DNA from: Anaerosporomusa subterranea
GTDB lineage: Bacteria > Bacillota > Negativicutes > Sporomusales > Acetonemataceae
NCBI RefSeq assembly: GCF_001611555.1
Contig: NZ_LSGP01000025.1
Span: 124,001-188,000 of the forward strand
Direction: 5' to 3'
DNA length: 64,000 bases
The position numbers and the translations under genes are program-made. Positions 8,648 to 17,386 of this stretch are shown piece after piece (the first letter of the stretch is position 1; the number at the start of each line of letters is the position of its first letter). Below the pieces are notes generated by a model, which saw only the letters and a program-made list of their open reading frames with translations, was not told the origin of the DNA and did no database searches.

Positions 8648-9712
8648 TCACTCCTGTCGATTGCCTTGTAATCGGCTAAACCTCTCAATAACCGAGAAGA
8701 CTAAATTATTTTCCGATGGTGAACCAATCGAAATCCGTAAGCAATTAACAAGTCCTGGCGATCGGCTGAAATCCCGGATACCGATGTCTGCAGTTGCCAA
8801 CAGCGCAGCCAAATCCGCGGATCGCTCTGTTTTTATTAATAAGAAGTTAGTTTCTGAGGGGAAAACAGTAATCCCTGGCAAGCCAGCTAGACGATTAGCC
8901 AATCGACTACGTTCACAGATGATCTGTTCGATACCCGGAACGAACTCAGCCTGGTAGTCGAGAACAGTTTCCGCAGCAAGTAGCGAGAGCGCATTGACAT
9001 GATAAGGTAGCAGGACTTTGCCAACCGCGGCACTGATATCGGTCGATGTTAACAAGTAACCGATCCGTGCTGCTGCCAGACCATAGGCTTTGGAAAAAGT
9101 GCGTACAATGATCAAATTCTTATTTGTCTTGAGCAAATCGACTGCCGAAGTTTTATAAAATTCGAGGTAGGCTTCATCCACCACCAACGGGCAGGTGAGC
9201 TCTCGGGCCAACTCAGCAATACTATCTGGCGGTAGCACATTGCCAGTCGGATTATTGGGATTGCAGACAATGGCCAAATCGGCATATTGCGCCTGATTCC
9301 GAAACGCATCAATAGACAGTGAATAATCGCTTTCCAGTTTTACAGGAACTGGCTGACTGTCAGCTAAACGGATATAAACAGGATACATGGAGAAGGATGG
9401 TTCCGGATAGACAATCTTGTGGCCTGATCCGCCAAACACATGACATATCGCCGCCAGCAGTTCGCTGGAGCCGTTGCCAACCTGGATTTGTTCCACCGTA
9501 CAACCCACCGCAGCGGCGAGCTTCTTACGCAGCGAGTACGCAGTTATTTCCGGATAGCGGTTAAACGGCAGTGCAGCCAAGCGTTCACTAATTACCTTAG
9601 CGACTGTTGGCGGCAAGCCATCAGTCCGCTCATTCGCATCCAGTTTTATCGGCCAATTGGCCTCTTCGATACTGTAAGGTTGTAATGCCTCAAGTCCTGA
9701 CCGAAACTTCAT
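8648..9712 (-). CDS. hisC: Histidinol-phosphate aminotransferase
   Basis: 354-residue fold-type I PLP enzyme. KLDANERTDGLPP at the start, NPNNPTGNVLP, DEAYLEFY and the PLP lysine in RTFSKAYGLAAARIGY identify the HisC family. It converts imidazole-acetol phosphate to histidinol phosphate. It sits between hisD (4-base overlap) and hisB (6-base gap), so operon membership is clear. Confidence 0.96.
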   Translation of the reverse strand: MKFRSGLEALQPYSIEEANWPIKLDANERTDGLPPTVAKVISERLAALPFNRYPEITAYSLRKKLAAAVGCTVEQIQVGNGSSELLAAICHVFGGSGHKIVYPEPSFSMYPVYIRLADSQPVPVKLESDYSLSIDAFRNQAQYADLAIVCNPNNPTGNVLPPDSIAELARELTCPLVVDEAYLEFYKTSAVDLLKTNKNLIIVRTFSKAYGLAAARIGYLLTSTDISAAVGKVLLPYHVNALSLLAAETVLDYQAEFVPGIEQIICERSRLANRLAGLPGITVFPSETNFLLIKTERSADLAALLATADIGIRDFSRSPGLVNCLRISIGSPSENNLVFSVIERFSRLQGNRQE

Positions 9713-11055
9713 TCTTCTTCCCTCCGCACAGCCACAGCTCTGGCATGAGCGTCAAGCCCTTCTGCGCTGGCTAAGGCGATAATATCGCTGCTCGCAGCTT
9801 GCAGCGCCTCACGAGTATAGGCAATAATGCTGCTGCGTTTCATAAAGGTTTCGACATTCAAAACAGAATAAAAGCGGGCCGTACCGCCGGTTGGCAGTAC
9901 ATGGTTCGGCCCGGCGTAGTAGTCACCGACCGGTTCCGGCGACCAGGGACCCAGGAAAACTGCTCCCGCATGTCTGATCTGGGGTAACAGTAAAAACGGT
10001 TCCGCGGTCAGGATTTCTAAATGCTCAGGAGCGGCAATATTAGCATATTCTACGGCATCGTCTAGGTTGGACGCAATAAGGATCAACCCCTGCTTTTCGA
10101 GCGAAGCTGACGCAATCTCTCGTTTAGGCAAGTCTGTCAGCTGCTTTGCTAATTTGATCTTCACCGCGGCCGCCAGTGTTGCGCTATCGGTAATCAAGAT
10201 TGCGGCGGCTAATTCATCATGTTCGGCTTGGCTAAGCATATCTGCCGCGATATAACGCGGATTGGCGCTAGCGTCGGCAATGATCAAAATCTCGCTGGGG
10301 CCGGCCAACATATCAATATCACAATAACCGTAAACTGCCTTTTTAGCTAACGTTACAAACAGATTACCAGGACCAGTGATTTTATCCACCTTAGGAATTG
10401 TCGCCGTGCCAAAGGCCAAAGCAGCGATAGCCTGGGCGCCGCCCATGCGAAAAACTCGCGTAACCCCAGCCTCACGCGCTGCGATTAGCACAAGTGGATT
10501 AACCGAACCATCCTTTGCCGGCGGTACTGCCATGATAATTTCTTTGACACCGGCGACCGTAGCCGGTACGGCGTTCATTATCACTGATGAGGGATAGGAA
10601 GCCTTGCCGCCAGGTACATAGATACCTACCCGATCAAGCGGCAGACATGTCTGCCCAAGCATTGCCCCATGCTCCCGGTAGGTCAAAAAGGATTTGGGTT
10701 TCTGCTCCTGATGATAGCGTCTGACATTGGCGACTGCGCGTCGCAGCGCAGCCAGCAGCTCTGGCTCAACAGAGGCAAACGCGGCAGAAAACTCCTCCTC
10801 GCTGACCTCTATGTTATCCGTGTTAATAACGGCGCCATCAAGGGCGGCTGTATAATCAAAAACGGCTTTATCGCCAACGGTACGCACGTCAGCTACGATT
10901 TGATTAACCACCTCTTGGGCAGTCATATCTCGCCCAAACATCTCAAACACGCGCCGTCTCGCCGACGCATTCAGCACTACTGAGTCGAACGCCGGTTTAA
11001 TCAATAAGCGCTCTATTTCTTGACGGCTAATGTCTGCCGCTACAACAGTTCTCAC
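9709..11055 (-). CDS. hisD: Histidinol dehydrogenase
   Basis: 448 residues; NAD-dependent, zinc-containing enzyme for the last two oxidations to histidine. Family signatures: YVPGGKASYPSSVIMNA, GGAQAIAALAFGT, KITGPGNLFVTLAKK, DMLAGPSE, AAPEHLE and the C-terminal GPNHVLPTGGTARF. Start overlaps the hisG stop by four bases. It lies second in the operon, the common Gram-positive order. Confidence 0.97.
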   Translation of the reverse strand: MRTVVAADISRQEIERLLIKPAFDSVVLNASARRRVFEMFGRDMTAQEVVNQIVADVRTVGDKAVFDYTAALDGAVINTDNIEVSEEEFSAAFASVEPELLAALRRAVANVRRYHQEQKPKSFLTYREHGAMLGQTCLPLDRVGIYVPGGKASYPSSVIMNAVPATVAGVKEIIMAVPPAKDGSVNPLVLIAAREAGVTRVFRMGGAQAIAALAFGTATIPKVDKITGPGNLFVTLAKKAVYGYCDIDMLAGPSEILIIADASANPRYIAADMLSQAEHDELAAAILITDSATLAAAVKIKLAKQLTDLPKREIASASLEKQGLILIASNLDDAVEYANIAAPEHLEILTAEPFLLLPQIRHAGAVFLGPWSPEPVGDYYAGPNHVLPTGGTARFYSVLNVETFMKRSSIIAYTREALQAASSDIIALASAEGLDAHARAVAVRREEE

Positions 11056-11717
11056 TTGACAACCCTTCCTTCCATCTGTTGTTTCAAACCAGCAGTCAAT
11101 TGATGAATCCGCTCAAATTTCATCTTAAAACTTACCCGATTCGCAATCAGGCGAGCAGTCGTTGGCAGCACAGAGGCGATCTCAACCAGATTATTTTCTT
11201 TTAGCGTGCGGCCTGTTTCCACCAGATCAACAATTAATTCAGACAGGCCTACCATCGGCGCCAGCTCAATTGAACCGTTTAGTTTGATAAATTCTACTTG
11301 AACTCCCTTATCCCGAAAAAACTGTTCGGCGATGACAGGATATTTGGTGGCCACCCGCATGTGCGCATAATCACTCAACTTTTCTCGCTGCAGATGTCTA
11401 GGCACTGCGACTACCATCCGGCAAAAGCCAAATCCCAGGTCGATCAGTTCGTACACGTCACGCTTGTCTTCGACGAGTACGTCTTTACCGATAACACCGA
11501 TGTCAGCAGCGCCATATTCAACATATGTAGGCAAATCTGACGTTTTGGTGATGATAAAGCGGAGTTTAGCATCTTCGTTTGTAATAACCAGTTTTCGCGA
11601 GTTTTCGCTCAAATCTTCTGCGCTGTAGCCTAATTGAGCCAACATATCGGTTGCTGGTTTGAATAACTTGCCTTTTGGCAAAGCTATTGTCAAATAATTC
11701 ATATCAACTGAGGTCAT
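11052..11717 (-). CDS. hisG: ATP phosphoribosyltransferase catalytic subunit, short form
   Basis: 221-residue short-form HisG, lacking the C-terminal regulatory domain; it needs HisZ, which is encoded at 13549-14736. LTIALPKGKLF at the N-terminus, VEYGAADIGVIGKDVL, and VATKYPVIAEQFF with LNGSIELAPMVGLSELIVDLVETG cut into its middle parts identify the family. ATG 11717 has CGGAGG six bases upstream. First gene of the his operon; it commits ATP and PRPP to histidine. Confidence 0.97.
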   Translation of the reverse strand: MTSVDMNYLTIALPKGKLFKPATDMLAQLGYSAEDLSENSRKLVITNEDAKLRFIITKTSDLPTYVEYGAADIGVIGKDVLVEDKRDVYELIDLGFGFCRMVVAVPRHLQREKLSDYAHMRVATKYPVIAEQFFRDKGVQVEFIKLNGSIELAPMVGLSELIVDLVETGRTLKENNLVEIASVLPTTARLIANRVSFKMKFERIHQLTAGLKQQMEGRVVK

Positions 11718-11757
11718 TATATTCCTCCGTATTCTTTATTACGTTAAATTATTAATA

Positions 11758-11793
11758 TGATAACATGGTATCATGGGATATTCTTAGAGTCAA
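11758..11793 (-). promoter_or_regulatory. his operon promoter with overlapping palindrome
   Basis: On the minus strand TTGACT (11788-11793) is followed after 17 bases by TACCAT (11765-11770), a good sigma-A-type promoter about 50 bp before hisG. The -10 box lies inside TGATAACATGGTATCA (11758-11773), which has perfect 5-bp arms and could be an operator. No T-box or attenuator precedes hisG. The TrpR-like protein encoded with hisZ is the obvious candidate to bind here; this is inference. Confidence 0.6.
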
Positions 11794-11894
11794 CAATTTT
11801 CTAATCTTCATTTGCCTAATCAGGAAATGTAGGACTTTTCAATTTTTTGTAGAAGTATACTTAAAATAGTGAAGCTTGAAGGGGGCTTATCGTT

Positions 11895-12848
11895 ATGACA
11901 CCCACACTTAATGTGCTGATCCTCAATCCCCTGAGTGATCGCCACATCACTACCATCACGAATTTGGTTCCACAAGCTCGAATCACCGTTAGTGATTTGG
12001 AAAGTGCTCGAGAGTATATAGAGAATACCGACGTAATCGTTGCCATGGGGATGACTGATATTCGTCCGCTGTTTTCGCAAGCGCCGAAATTAAAGTGGGT
12101 TCATGCCTTAACTGCAGGAGTGGAGAATCTAGTTTTCCCCGAAATGCAAAATAGCAATGTAGTTTTAACCAATTCGCGCGGTATACATGGCATCCCGGTA
12201 TCTGAGCATGTCTTATCACTCATCCTTGCGTTCAGCCGTTGCCTACATGTATTGATTAGGCAGCAAATCGATAAAAAGTGGAAGCGAACTTTACCTGATG
12301 AAATTCATGAAAAAACCATTGGCATTATCGGCTTAGGCAGTATTGGCCGTGAAATTGCCAAAAAGTCCAAGGGACTGGGCATGCAAGTATTAGCGACAAA
12401 GCGCAGAGCTTCCCAAGAGATTTTTGTTGATAAAATGTATGCTCCTGATAAACTGCTGGAAATGCTCTCCTTTTGCGACTTTGTTGTTGTTTCTCTGCCG
12501 CTAACGGAAGAGACGAGGGAGTTATTGCGTTTAGAGCACTTCACCGCCATGAAGCGGTCTGCCTATCTGATCAATATCGCCCGCGGCGATGTCATTCGTC
12601 AATCAGACTTGGTTCAGGCACTTCAAGAGGGATTAATTCGCGGCGCTGGCCTTGATGTCTTTGACCAGGAACCGTTGCCTGAGGACAGTCCCTTATGGGA
12701 TATGCCAAATGTCATCATTTCTCCCCATGTTGCCGCCAGTTCGCCATATTATTTAGATAGGGCGATCAAGACCTTCGCCGATAATCTTGCCCGCTATGCA
12801 AACGGCGGAGAGATGTTTAATATTATCGACAAGTCCAAGGGATATTAA
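11895..12848 (+). CDS. D-isomer-specific 2-hydroxyacid dehydrogenase
   Basis: 317-residue NAD(P)-dependent dehydrogenase. Substrate half-domain first, then a Rossmann domain with GIIGLGSIGREIAKK (about 137-150), the catalytic Arg in INIARGDVI, Glu in DVFDQEPLPEDSPLW and His in ISPHVAAS. It is similar to phosphoglycerate/glyoxylate reductase-like members, but the substrate is not readable. It is transcribed divergently from the his operon across 177 bp and ends in a strong terminator. Confidence 0.88.
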   Translation: MTPTLNVLILNPLSDRHITTITNLVPQARITVSDLESAREYIENTDVIVAMGMTDIRPLFSQAPKLKWVHALTAGVENLVFPEMQNSNVVLTNSRGIHGIPVSEHVLSLILAFSRCLHVLIRQQIDKKWKRTLPDEIHEKTIGIIGLGSIGREIAKKSKGLGMQVLATKRRASQEIFVDKMYAPDKLLEMLSFCDFVVVSLPLTEETRELLRLEHFTAMKRSAYLINIARGDVIRQSDLVQALQEGLIRGAGLDVFDQEPLPEDSPLWDMPNVIISPHVAASSPYYLDRAIKTFADNLARYANGGEMFNIIDKSKGY

Positions 12849-12854
12849 ATAACA

Positions 12855-12880
12855 AAAAACCCGGCCGAAGCCGGGTTTTT
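12855..12880 (+). terminator. Rho-independent terminator
   Basis: Perfect hairpin AACCCGGC-cgaa-GCCGGGTT followed by T residues, seven bases after the dehydrogenase stop. The A run on the other side makes it partly bidirectional. Confidence 0.9.
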
Positions 12881-12892
12881 GCTATTTCAGGG

Positions 12893-13020
12893 TAGAGGCT
12901 GTTACAAAATGTTCAGATGCTAGGCGCGACGAGGATTACGCCGCGCCGCGTACGATACGGGTACGCAAGCAAGTAACCGCAGGAGCAACAACGCAGATGG
13001 GCGTTTTGCAACAGCCTCTA
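12893..13020. repeat. Palindromic repeat family A, copy 1
   Basis: 128-bp element. Outer arms TAGAGGCTGTTACAAAA and TTTTGCAACAGCCTCTA pair at 16 of 17 positions. Conserved family core: CAGATGCTAGGCGCG near the left, CGCGTACG/GGTACGC loop hairpin, and AACAACGCAGATGGGCGTTT near the right. It abuts the stop codon of the HD-domain gene, so it may double as its transcript end. Other copies: 18486, 28694, 48042 and 55777. Confidence 0.85.
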
Positions 13021-13548
13021 TTAATTCAAATCATCTGCTTGGCGCAGCAGGCTAAGTTCCTTTGAATCGGCCATGCCGGCAGGGTGATGATGATAGCGGA
13101 CTAAATTGATGACCTGTTCTTCGGTTCCGGCTTGTCGCAGCAGTTTGGCGCCAATTTCTGGATGGTTCGCACTTACATAGAACGCATGGCGTAAGTTTTC
13201 CCAAGCACCGCCTCGTCCCTGTTTGCCCCACTTTTGAGCAAATCCGCTACCGAACACAGCCCTGCTGATAACAGCCATGATCTTATCGCTGGTGCTGACA
13301 TCGCCTCGCCTGCGCCCAACATCATGTAACAGAGCTGCTTTGATCAAAACCGGCTGGTTAACTTCGCGCAGTCCACCAGCCAGCTCTGCTACAGTGTTTG
13401 CCACATTAAGACAATGCCGTTGATCTGGAAGGCTCATCTGCCTAAACAGCTCAAGTTCTGACTGAGTGAGATGCTTGGCGACAAAAGCCGCATCTTGCGG
13501 TGTAACTTCAGCCCGTATCGCTGATAACACTTGTTTAACGCGTCGCAT
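13021..13548 (-). CDS. HD-domain phosphohydrolase-like protein
   Basis: 175 residues. An HD domain is visible: HCLNVANTVAEL, then the metal-binding AALLHDVGRRRGD, then SANHPEIGAKLL and VRYHHHPAG. Such proteins hydrolyse phosphate esters or nucleotides, usually with divalent metal. It follows hisZ directly, with adjacent stop and start, so it shares the operon. The substrate is unknown; a link to histidine synthesis is only suggested by position. Confidence 0.8.
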   Translation of the reverse strand: MRRVKQVLSAIRAEVTPQDAAFVAKHLTQSELELFRQMSLPDQRHCLNVANTVAELAGGLREVNQPVLIKAALLHDVGRRRGDVSTSDKIMAVISRAVFGSGFAQKWGKQGRGGAWENLRHAFYVSANHPEIGAKLLRQAGTEEQVINLVRYHHHPAGMADSKELSLLRQADDLN

Positions 13549-14736
13549 TTACTCACCTATATACAGCAATTCCCGAAAACCGCGTTGACGTTGATTCTGT
13601 TCTGCCTTTGCTCTTAATTCAGCGATCGGTGAGAGTTCAACAACTGCGCCATCTTCGCGTAGTCGCCTAGTTGCTGCGATTGCCTCAAGTAGTTTTCCCT
13701 CTTGCCAACTTACATAAACGTCGCGCATGCCCTCTTGCTGATTGAGACCTTGCCGGTTAAGCGCCAGCAATAACCGCTCAATGCCCATTGCAAAGCCTGT
13801 GGCCGGACACTCCAGACCAAACGAAGCCAGCATGCGATCATAGCGTCCGCCGCCGCAGAAGGGGAACCCTAGTCCGGGAGTATATCCTTCAAACACCATG
13901 CCGGTGTAGTAATCGAAGTCACGAATAATGCCTAAGTCGAACGAAACATATTGCTGCAAACCATACGCGTGCAGCAATTCGAAAATAGCTTCCAAATTGT
14001 CGAGAGCGGCTCGGCTCGCAAAGTTAGTCACAAGGTCTCTAGCCGCGCTCAGTGCTTCCCGTCCACCACTCAAAAGTGGTATCTGACAAATTGCCGCTTG
14101 CTTTTCATTAGTCAGTCCACTCAGCTTCGTAGTGCGCTCGAGTCCCACTAAATCCCTTTTCACCAGACATTGTTTAATTTCTTGGCGTTCTTGCTCACTC
14201 AAGCCACCATCAGCCATGATACCGTTGATAAAATCCACCTGTCCCAGGCAAATGCGGAAATCGCGCAACCCGGCTGCAAGAGCGGCAGAAATAGCCAAGC
14301 CGATGACTTCAGCGTCAGCAGAAGGCTCAGATGCTCCCATCAACTCCACTCCAGCCTGGTGAAACTCGCATTGCCTGCCGGCTTGCGCTTCTTCATGGCG
14401 AAATACGTTTGTCAGATAAAACAGCCGCAACGGCAACGGCTTTTCCCGCAGCCGAGTCGCAGCCAATCTGGCAATTGGTATGGTCATTTCCGGTCGTAGC
14501 GCCAGTATTCGATTGCTACGATCAAAAAGGACAAACATTTGCTCAGACAGGTCTAAGCCCGTTCCGGTTGTTAAGGTCTGGAGATATTCCATTGTTGGAG
14601 TAACTACTTCCTCATAACCCCAAGAACCGAACTGGGTTGCCAACTTTTCCTCCAACACGCGTTTACCTCTGGCCTCAGCGGGCAAAAAGTCCTTAGTGCC
14701 ATAGGGAATCTTGATTGCCGGCTCATTTGGTTTCAT
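13549..14736 (-). CDS. hisZ: ATP phosphoribosyltransferase regulatory subunit
   Basis: 395-residue histidyl-tRNA synthetase paralogue that completes short-form HisG. Class II synthetase-like features: GTKDFLPAEARGKR, motif 2-like VFRHEEAQAGRQCEFHQAGVE divided across residues 110-130, and FDYYTGMVFEGY with GGGRYDRML. It lacks a HisRS anticodon-binding domain of normal length, which fits HisZ. It lies apart from the main his operon, between a TrpR-like regulator (14-bp overlap) and the HD gene. Confidence 0.93.
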   Translation of the reverse strand: MKPNEPAIKIPYGTKDFLPAEARGKRVLEEKLATQFGSWGYEEVVTPTMEYLQTLTTGTGLDLSEQMFVLFDRSNRILALRPEMTIPIARLAATRLREKPLPLRLFYLTNVFRHEEAQAGRQCEFHQAGVELMGASEPSADAEVIGLAISAALAAGLRDFRICLGQVDFINGIMADGGLSEQERQEIKQCLVKRDLVGLERTTKLSGLTNEKQAAICQIPLLSGGREALSAARDLVTNFASRAALDNLEAIFELLHAYGLQQYVSFDLGIIRDFDYYTGMVFEGYTPGLGFPFCGGGRYDRMLASFGLECPATGFAMGIERLLLALNRQGLNQQEGMRDVYVSWQEGKLLEAIAATRRLREDGAVVELSPIAELRAKAEQNQRQRGFRELLYIGE

Positions 14737-15049
14737 TGTCTCCTCCTTGCGCGAGTTGTTCCTCCAGACGCGTTAGCACGATATTATATCCGTCAGCGCC
14801 ATAGTACAAACAGCGTTTAACACGACTAATTGTCGCTGTGCTTGCACCTGTTCGTTCGACAATTTCTTCATAGGTGTGACGCCGTTTTAACATACCCGCC
14901 ACCTCAAGTCGCTGCGCTAGAGCCTTAATTTCACCAATGGTACAAACGTCTTCGAAAAATTGGTAACACTCTTCTTCTGTACGCAACAGCAAGATCGCCT
15001 TTACCAACTGATCGGTCAGTTCATCTTTCAGCTTTGGGTTTACCGTCAT
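14723..15049 (-). CDS. TrpR-like (YerC/YecD family) regulator
   Basis: 108 residues, all helical. The Trp-repressor fold is recognisable: LEVAGMLKRRHTYEEIVERT followed by the recognition helix GASTATISRVKRCLYYG. It belongs to the YerC/YecD group, some members of which have been predicted to repress histidine genes in Firmicutes. ATG 15049 follows AAAGGAGG. First gene of the yerC-hisZ-HD operon, which supports a role in histidine control. Ligand and operator are not shown by the sequence. Confidence 0.88.
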   Translation of the reverse strand: MTVNPKLKDELTDQLVKAILLLRTEEECYQFFEDVCTIGEIKALAQRLEVAGMLKRRHTYEEIVERTGASTATISRVKRCLYYGADGYNIVLTRLEEQLAQGGDNETK

Positions 15050-15159
15050 GACAGAATCCTCCTTTGTCTACACATATAACGCTAATTCGCCAATCATAAC
15101 CATTTCCCTGCTTTACTTCTTTTATTCTTTACAAAGAGAAAATATAACAGAATAAGAGA

Positions 15160-15312
15160 ACCGCTGTGGCGTCTTTGGGATATGGGCGAAACGATTTAGC
15201 GGTTAAAGCGTGCACTAAGATCGCTAGCGGCGCAAAGATAGTTATTATTCCGCTTTGCGGCGCTTGCGCCCTTCGCGGGCTTCGCGCTAACGACTTCTAC
15301 GGTTATAGTTTC
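15160..15312. repeat. Dispersed repeat family B, copy
   Basis: Intergenic repeat starting with ACCGCTGTGGCGTCTTTGG and GGGCGAAACGATTTA, then GATCGCTAGCGGCGCAAAGA, a spacer, and CCGCTTTGCGGCGCTTGCGC with CTTCGCGGGCTTCGCGC. It is closely related to 38352-38515 and, in opposite orientation, 58300-58440. It lies between two divergent genes and just upstream of the metN promoter. No ORF. Confidence 0.75.
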
Positions 15313-15331
15313 TGGACATTATAAAAAAGTA

Positions 15332-15360
15332 TTGACTCCATATATTCAGTGTGCTAATAT
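15332..15360 (+). promoter_or_regulatory. Promoter of metNIQ
   Basis: TTGACT (15332-15337), 17-bp spacer, TAATAT (15355-15360). It lies about 30 bp before the SAM riboswitch and is the only good promoter in this stretch. Confidence 0.75.
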
Positions 15361-15388
15361 ATATTTCATCAACTTCACACATTACCCA

Positions 15389-15490
15389 TTCATCATGAGT
15401 TAGCTGAGGGACTGGCCCGATGACGCTGCGGCAACCATCGCTTTTGCGAAACGGTGCCAATTCCAACAGGAGTAATCCTGAGAGATGAGG
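15389..15490 (+). promoter_or_regulatory. SAM-I (S-box) riboswitch
   Basis: The S-box signature is clear: P1 strands TCATC/GATGA, GAGTTAGCTGAGGGACTGGC, CGATGACGCTGCGGCAACC, and GGTGCCAATTCC followed by GAGAGATGAG. It binds S-adenosylmethionine and turns off the methionine importer when methionine is plentiful, through the terminator at 15510-15540. Pairing of the long arm with an antiterminator was not worked out. Confidence 0.95.
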
Positions 15491-15509
15491 GGAGACGGTA
15501 TGTCTGCGT

Positions 15510-15540
15510 ACCTCTTCACTCAGTGAAGAGGTTTTTGTTT
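15510..15540 (+). terminator. Riboswitch-controlled terminator
   Basis: ACCTCTTCAC-tca-GTGAAGAGGT followed by TTTTTG. It is the expression platform of the SAM riboswitch, ending 22 bases before metN. Confidence 0.92.
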
Positions 15541-15562
15541 TTTGTAGAAAGGAGAACAGCCT

Positions 15563-16621
15563 ATGATTAACCTAAGTGGCATTGTAAAAACTTATCCGGG
15601 ATCGTCGGGGCCGGTTCACGCGCTTAAAGGGGTCAGCATCCAGGTAAACAGCGGAGAAATATTCGGCGTCATCGGCAAAAGCGGCGCTGGTAAAAGTACG
15701 CTCATCCGTTGCATTAATATGCTGGAAAAGCCGACTGTTGGTACAGTCGTCGTGGATGGTCAGGAACTTTCATCCATGTCTGAAAGAGATTTGCGGGATG
15801 CCCGTAAGAAAATTGGCATGATTTTTCAGCACTTCAATCTATTGTCTTCACGTACGGTGTATGACAATATCGCTTTTCCGCTGGAATTAGTCGGCTGGGA
15901 TAAGAAAAAGATTGAAGACGCGGTTTTACCTTTGTTAGATCTGGTCGGACTTAGCGACAAACGCAATCAATATCCTTCCCAACTAAGTGGCGGTCAAAAG
16001 CAGCGTGTCGGCATCGCCAGAGCGCTGGCAAGCCGGCCAAAGGTGCTGTTATGCGATGAAGCCACCTCTGCGCTTGATCCTCAGACCACACAGTCGATCC
16101 TGGAATTGCTAAAAGATATCAATAAAAGGCTTGGATTAACCATTGTCTTGATTACCCACGAAATGCAAGTCATTAAACAAATTTGCGACCGGGTTGCTGT
16201 GATCGAGAACGGTGTAATCATCGAACAAGGGCCTGTCATCGATTTGTTCGCCAAGCCAGAGACTACCACTACCCGCGAATTCATCCGGACGATTATCAAC
16301 TATGATTTACCGGATATTTTCAAAGATACGGCCTTCTCGCCGGTTCCCTTGACAGACAGTCACTTAATCGTTCGCGTATCGTTTCTGGGAAAGGCCGCGA
16401 AAGAGCCGATCATCGCCTCCCTGATTCGCCACTGCAACGTCGATGTCAGTATTTTGTTTGGCAACATTGACCACATTCAGAACATACCGTTTGGAACATT
16501 AATCATTGAAGTAACTGGTGACACAACCTCAATGCAAAGCGCTCTAAACTATTTAGAAGCAAGAGAATTAGGAGTGGAGGTGATTGGCTATGTCAAACGA
16601 GATGCTCTTGCTATTAGCTGA
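15563..16621 (+). CDS. metN: Methionine ABC transporter ATP-binding protein
   Basis: 352-residue ATPase. Walker A GKSGAGKST (38-46), Q-loop FQHFNLL, signature LSGGQKQR, Walker B VLLCDEATSALDP and switch His in LITHEMQV. The C-terminal NIL domain (about 275-345) binds methionine and inhibits transport in the E. coli homologue. Start follows AAAGGAG. SAM-riboswitch control and metI/metQ downstream fix its role. Confidence 0.97.
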   Translation: MINLSGIVKTYPGSSGPVHALKGVSIQVNSGEIFGVIGKSGAGKSTLIRCINMLEKPTVGTVVVDGQELSSMSERDLRDARKKIGMIFQHFNLLSSRTVYDNIAFPLELVGWDKKKIEDAVLPLLDLVGLSDKRNQYPSQLSGGQKQRVGIARALASRPKVLLCDEATSALDPQTTQSILELLKDINKRLGLTIVLITHEMQVIKQICDRVAVIENGVIIEQGPVIDLFAKPETTTTREFIRTIINYDLPDIFKDTAFSPVPLTDSHLIVRVSFLGKAAKEPIIASLIRHCNVDVSILFGNIDHIQNIPFGTLIIEVTGDTTSMQSALNYLEARELGVEVIGYVKRDALAIS

Positions 16622-17240
16622 ATCACTGCTTGAAACGATATATATGGTTGGCGTCTCATCCTTCATCGCTACCTTGGTTGGCCTGCCGCTGGGAATAATC
16701 TTAGTGACAACTGCCCGCGGCCATATCCTGGAAAATATCGCACTCAACCGAACATTAGGCGCAATCGCTAACGCCGCCCGTTCCACTCCATTCATCATCC
16801 TAATGGTTGCGATTATTCCTTTAACCCGGTTGCTCGCCGGAACCTCGATCGGCACCAATGCCGCCATTGTGCCACTAAGTTTAGCGGCTATACCGTTTGT
16901 TGCGAGAATTATTGAGTCCGCACTGCAGGAAGTTGATCGCGGAGTAATTGAAGCAGCACAGGCGATGGGCGCGTCACCGACTCAGATTATCATCAAAGTT
17001 CTAGTCCCAGAAGCGCTGCCCGCAATTATTCTCGGTCTTACTCTCACGATTATTAATCTAATCGGTCATTCGGCCATGGCGGGCGCCATCGGTGGCGGCG
17101 GACTGGGCGATCTGGCCATCCGCTATGGCTATCAGCGTTTCCGGGCCGACGTTATGCTCATCACTGTCATTATCTTGATTGCTCAGGTTCAGATTGTACA
17201 ATCCTGCGGTGATGCACTCGCCAAGAAGTTTAGGAAATAA
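16590..17240 (+). CDS. metI: Methionine ABC transporter permease
   Basis: 216 residues with about five transmembrane helices and the EAA loop (GVIEAAQAMGASPTQIIIKVL) that docks on MetN. ATG 16590 is favoured by GGAGG 9 bases upstream; a TTG at 16584 is possible. It overlaps metN by 32 bp, so the two are coupled. Confidence 0.96.
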   Translation: MSNEMLLLLAESLLETIYMVGVSSFIATLVGLPLGIILVTTARGHILENIALNRTLGAIANAARSTPFIILMVAIIPLTRLLAGTSIGTNAAIVPLSLAAIPFVARIIESALQEVDRGVIEAAQAMGASPTQIIIKVLVPEALPAIILGLTLTIINLIGHSAMAGAIGGGGLGDLAIRYGYQRFRADVMLITVIILIAQVQIVQSCGDALAKKFRK

Positions 17241-17284
17241 GAAAAACGCTGCCACGGTCTTTGAGAACGAAAGAACGGTTTTTG

Positions 17285-17333
17285 GGCCGCGAAAACGCGA
17301 AAGGCGCTGCGTGTCTTTCGCGTTTTCGCGGCC
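17285..17333. repeat. 19-bp perfect hairpin between metI and metQ
   Basis: Arms GGCCGCGAAAACGCGAAAG (17285-17303) and its exact complement (17315-17333) enclose an 11-base loop. The surrounding ACGCTGCCACGGTCTTTGAG and GAACGGTTT resemble the left part of repeat family B. It has no T run, so metQ should still be transcribed. Confidence 0.8.
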
Positions 17334-17386
17334 AATCACTTTCACCGAGCGCAAAGGGATTGTGTTAAAATGGAGGATTATTAAAA

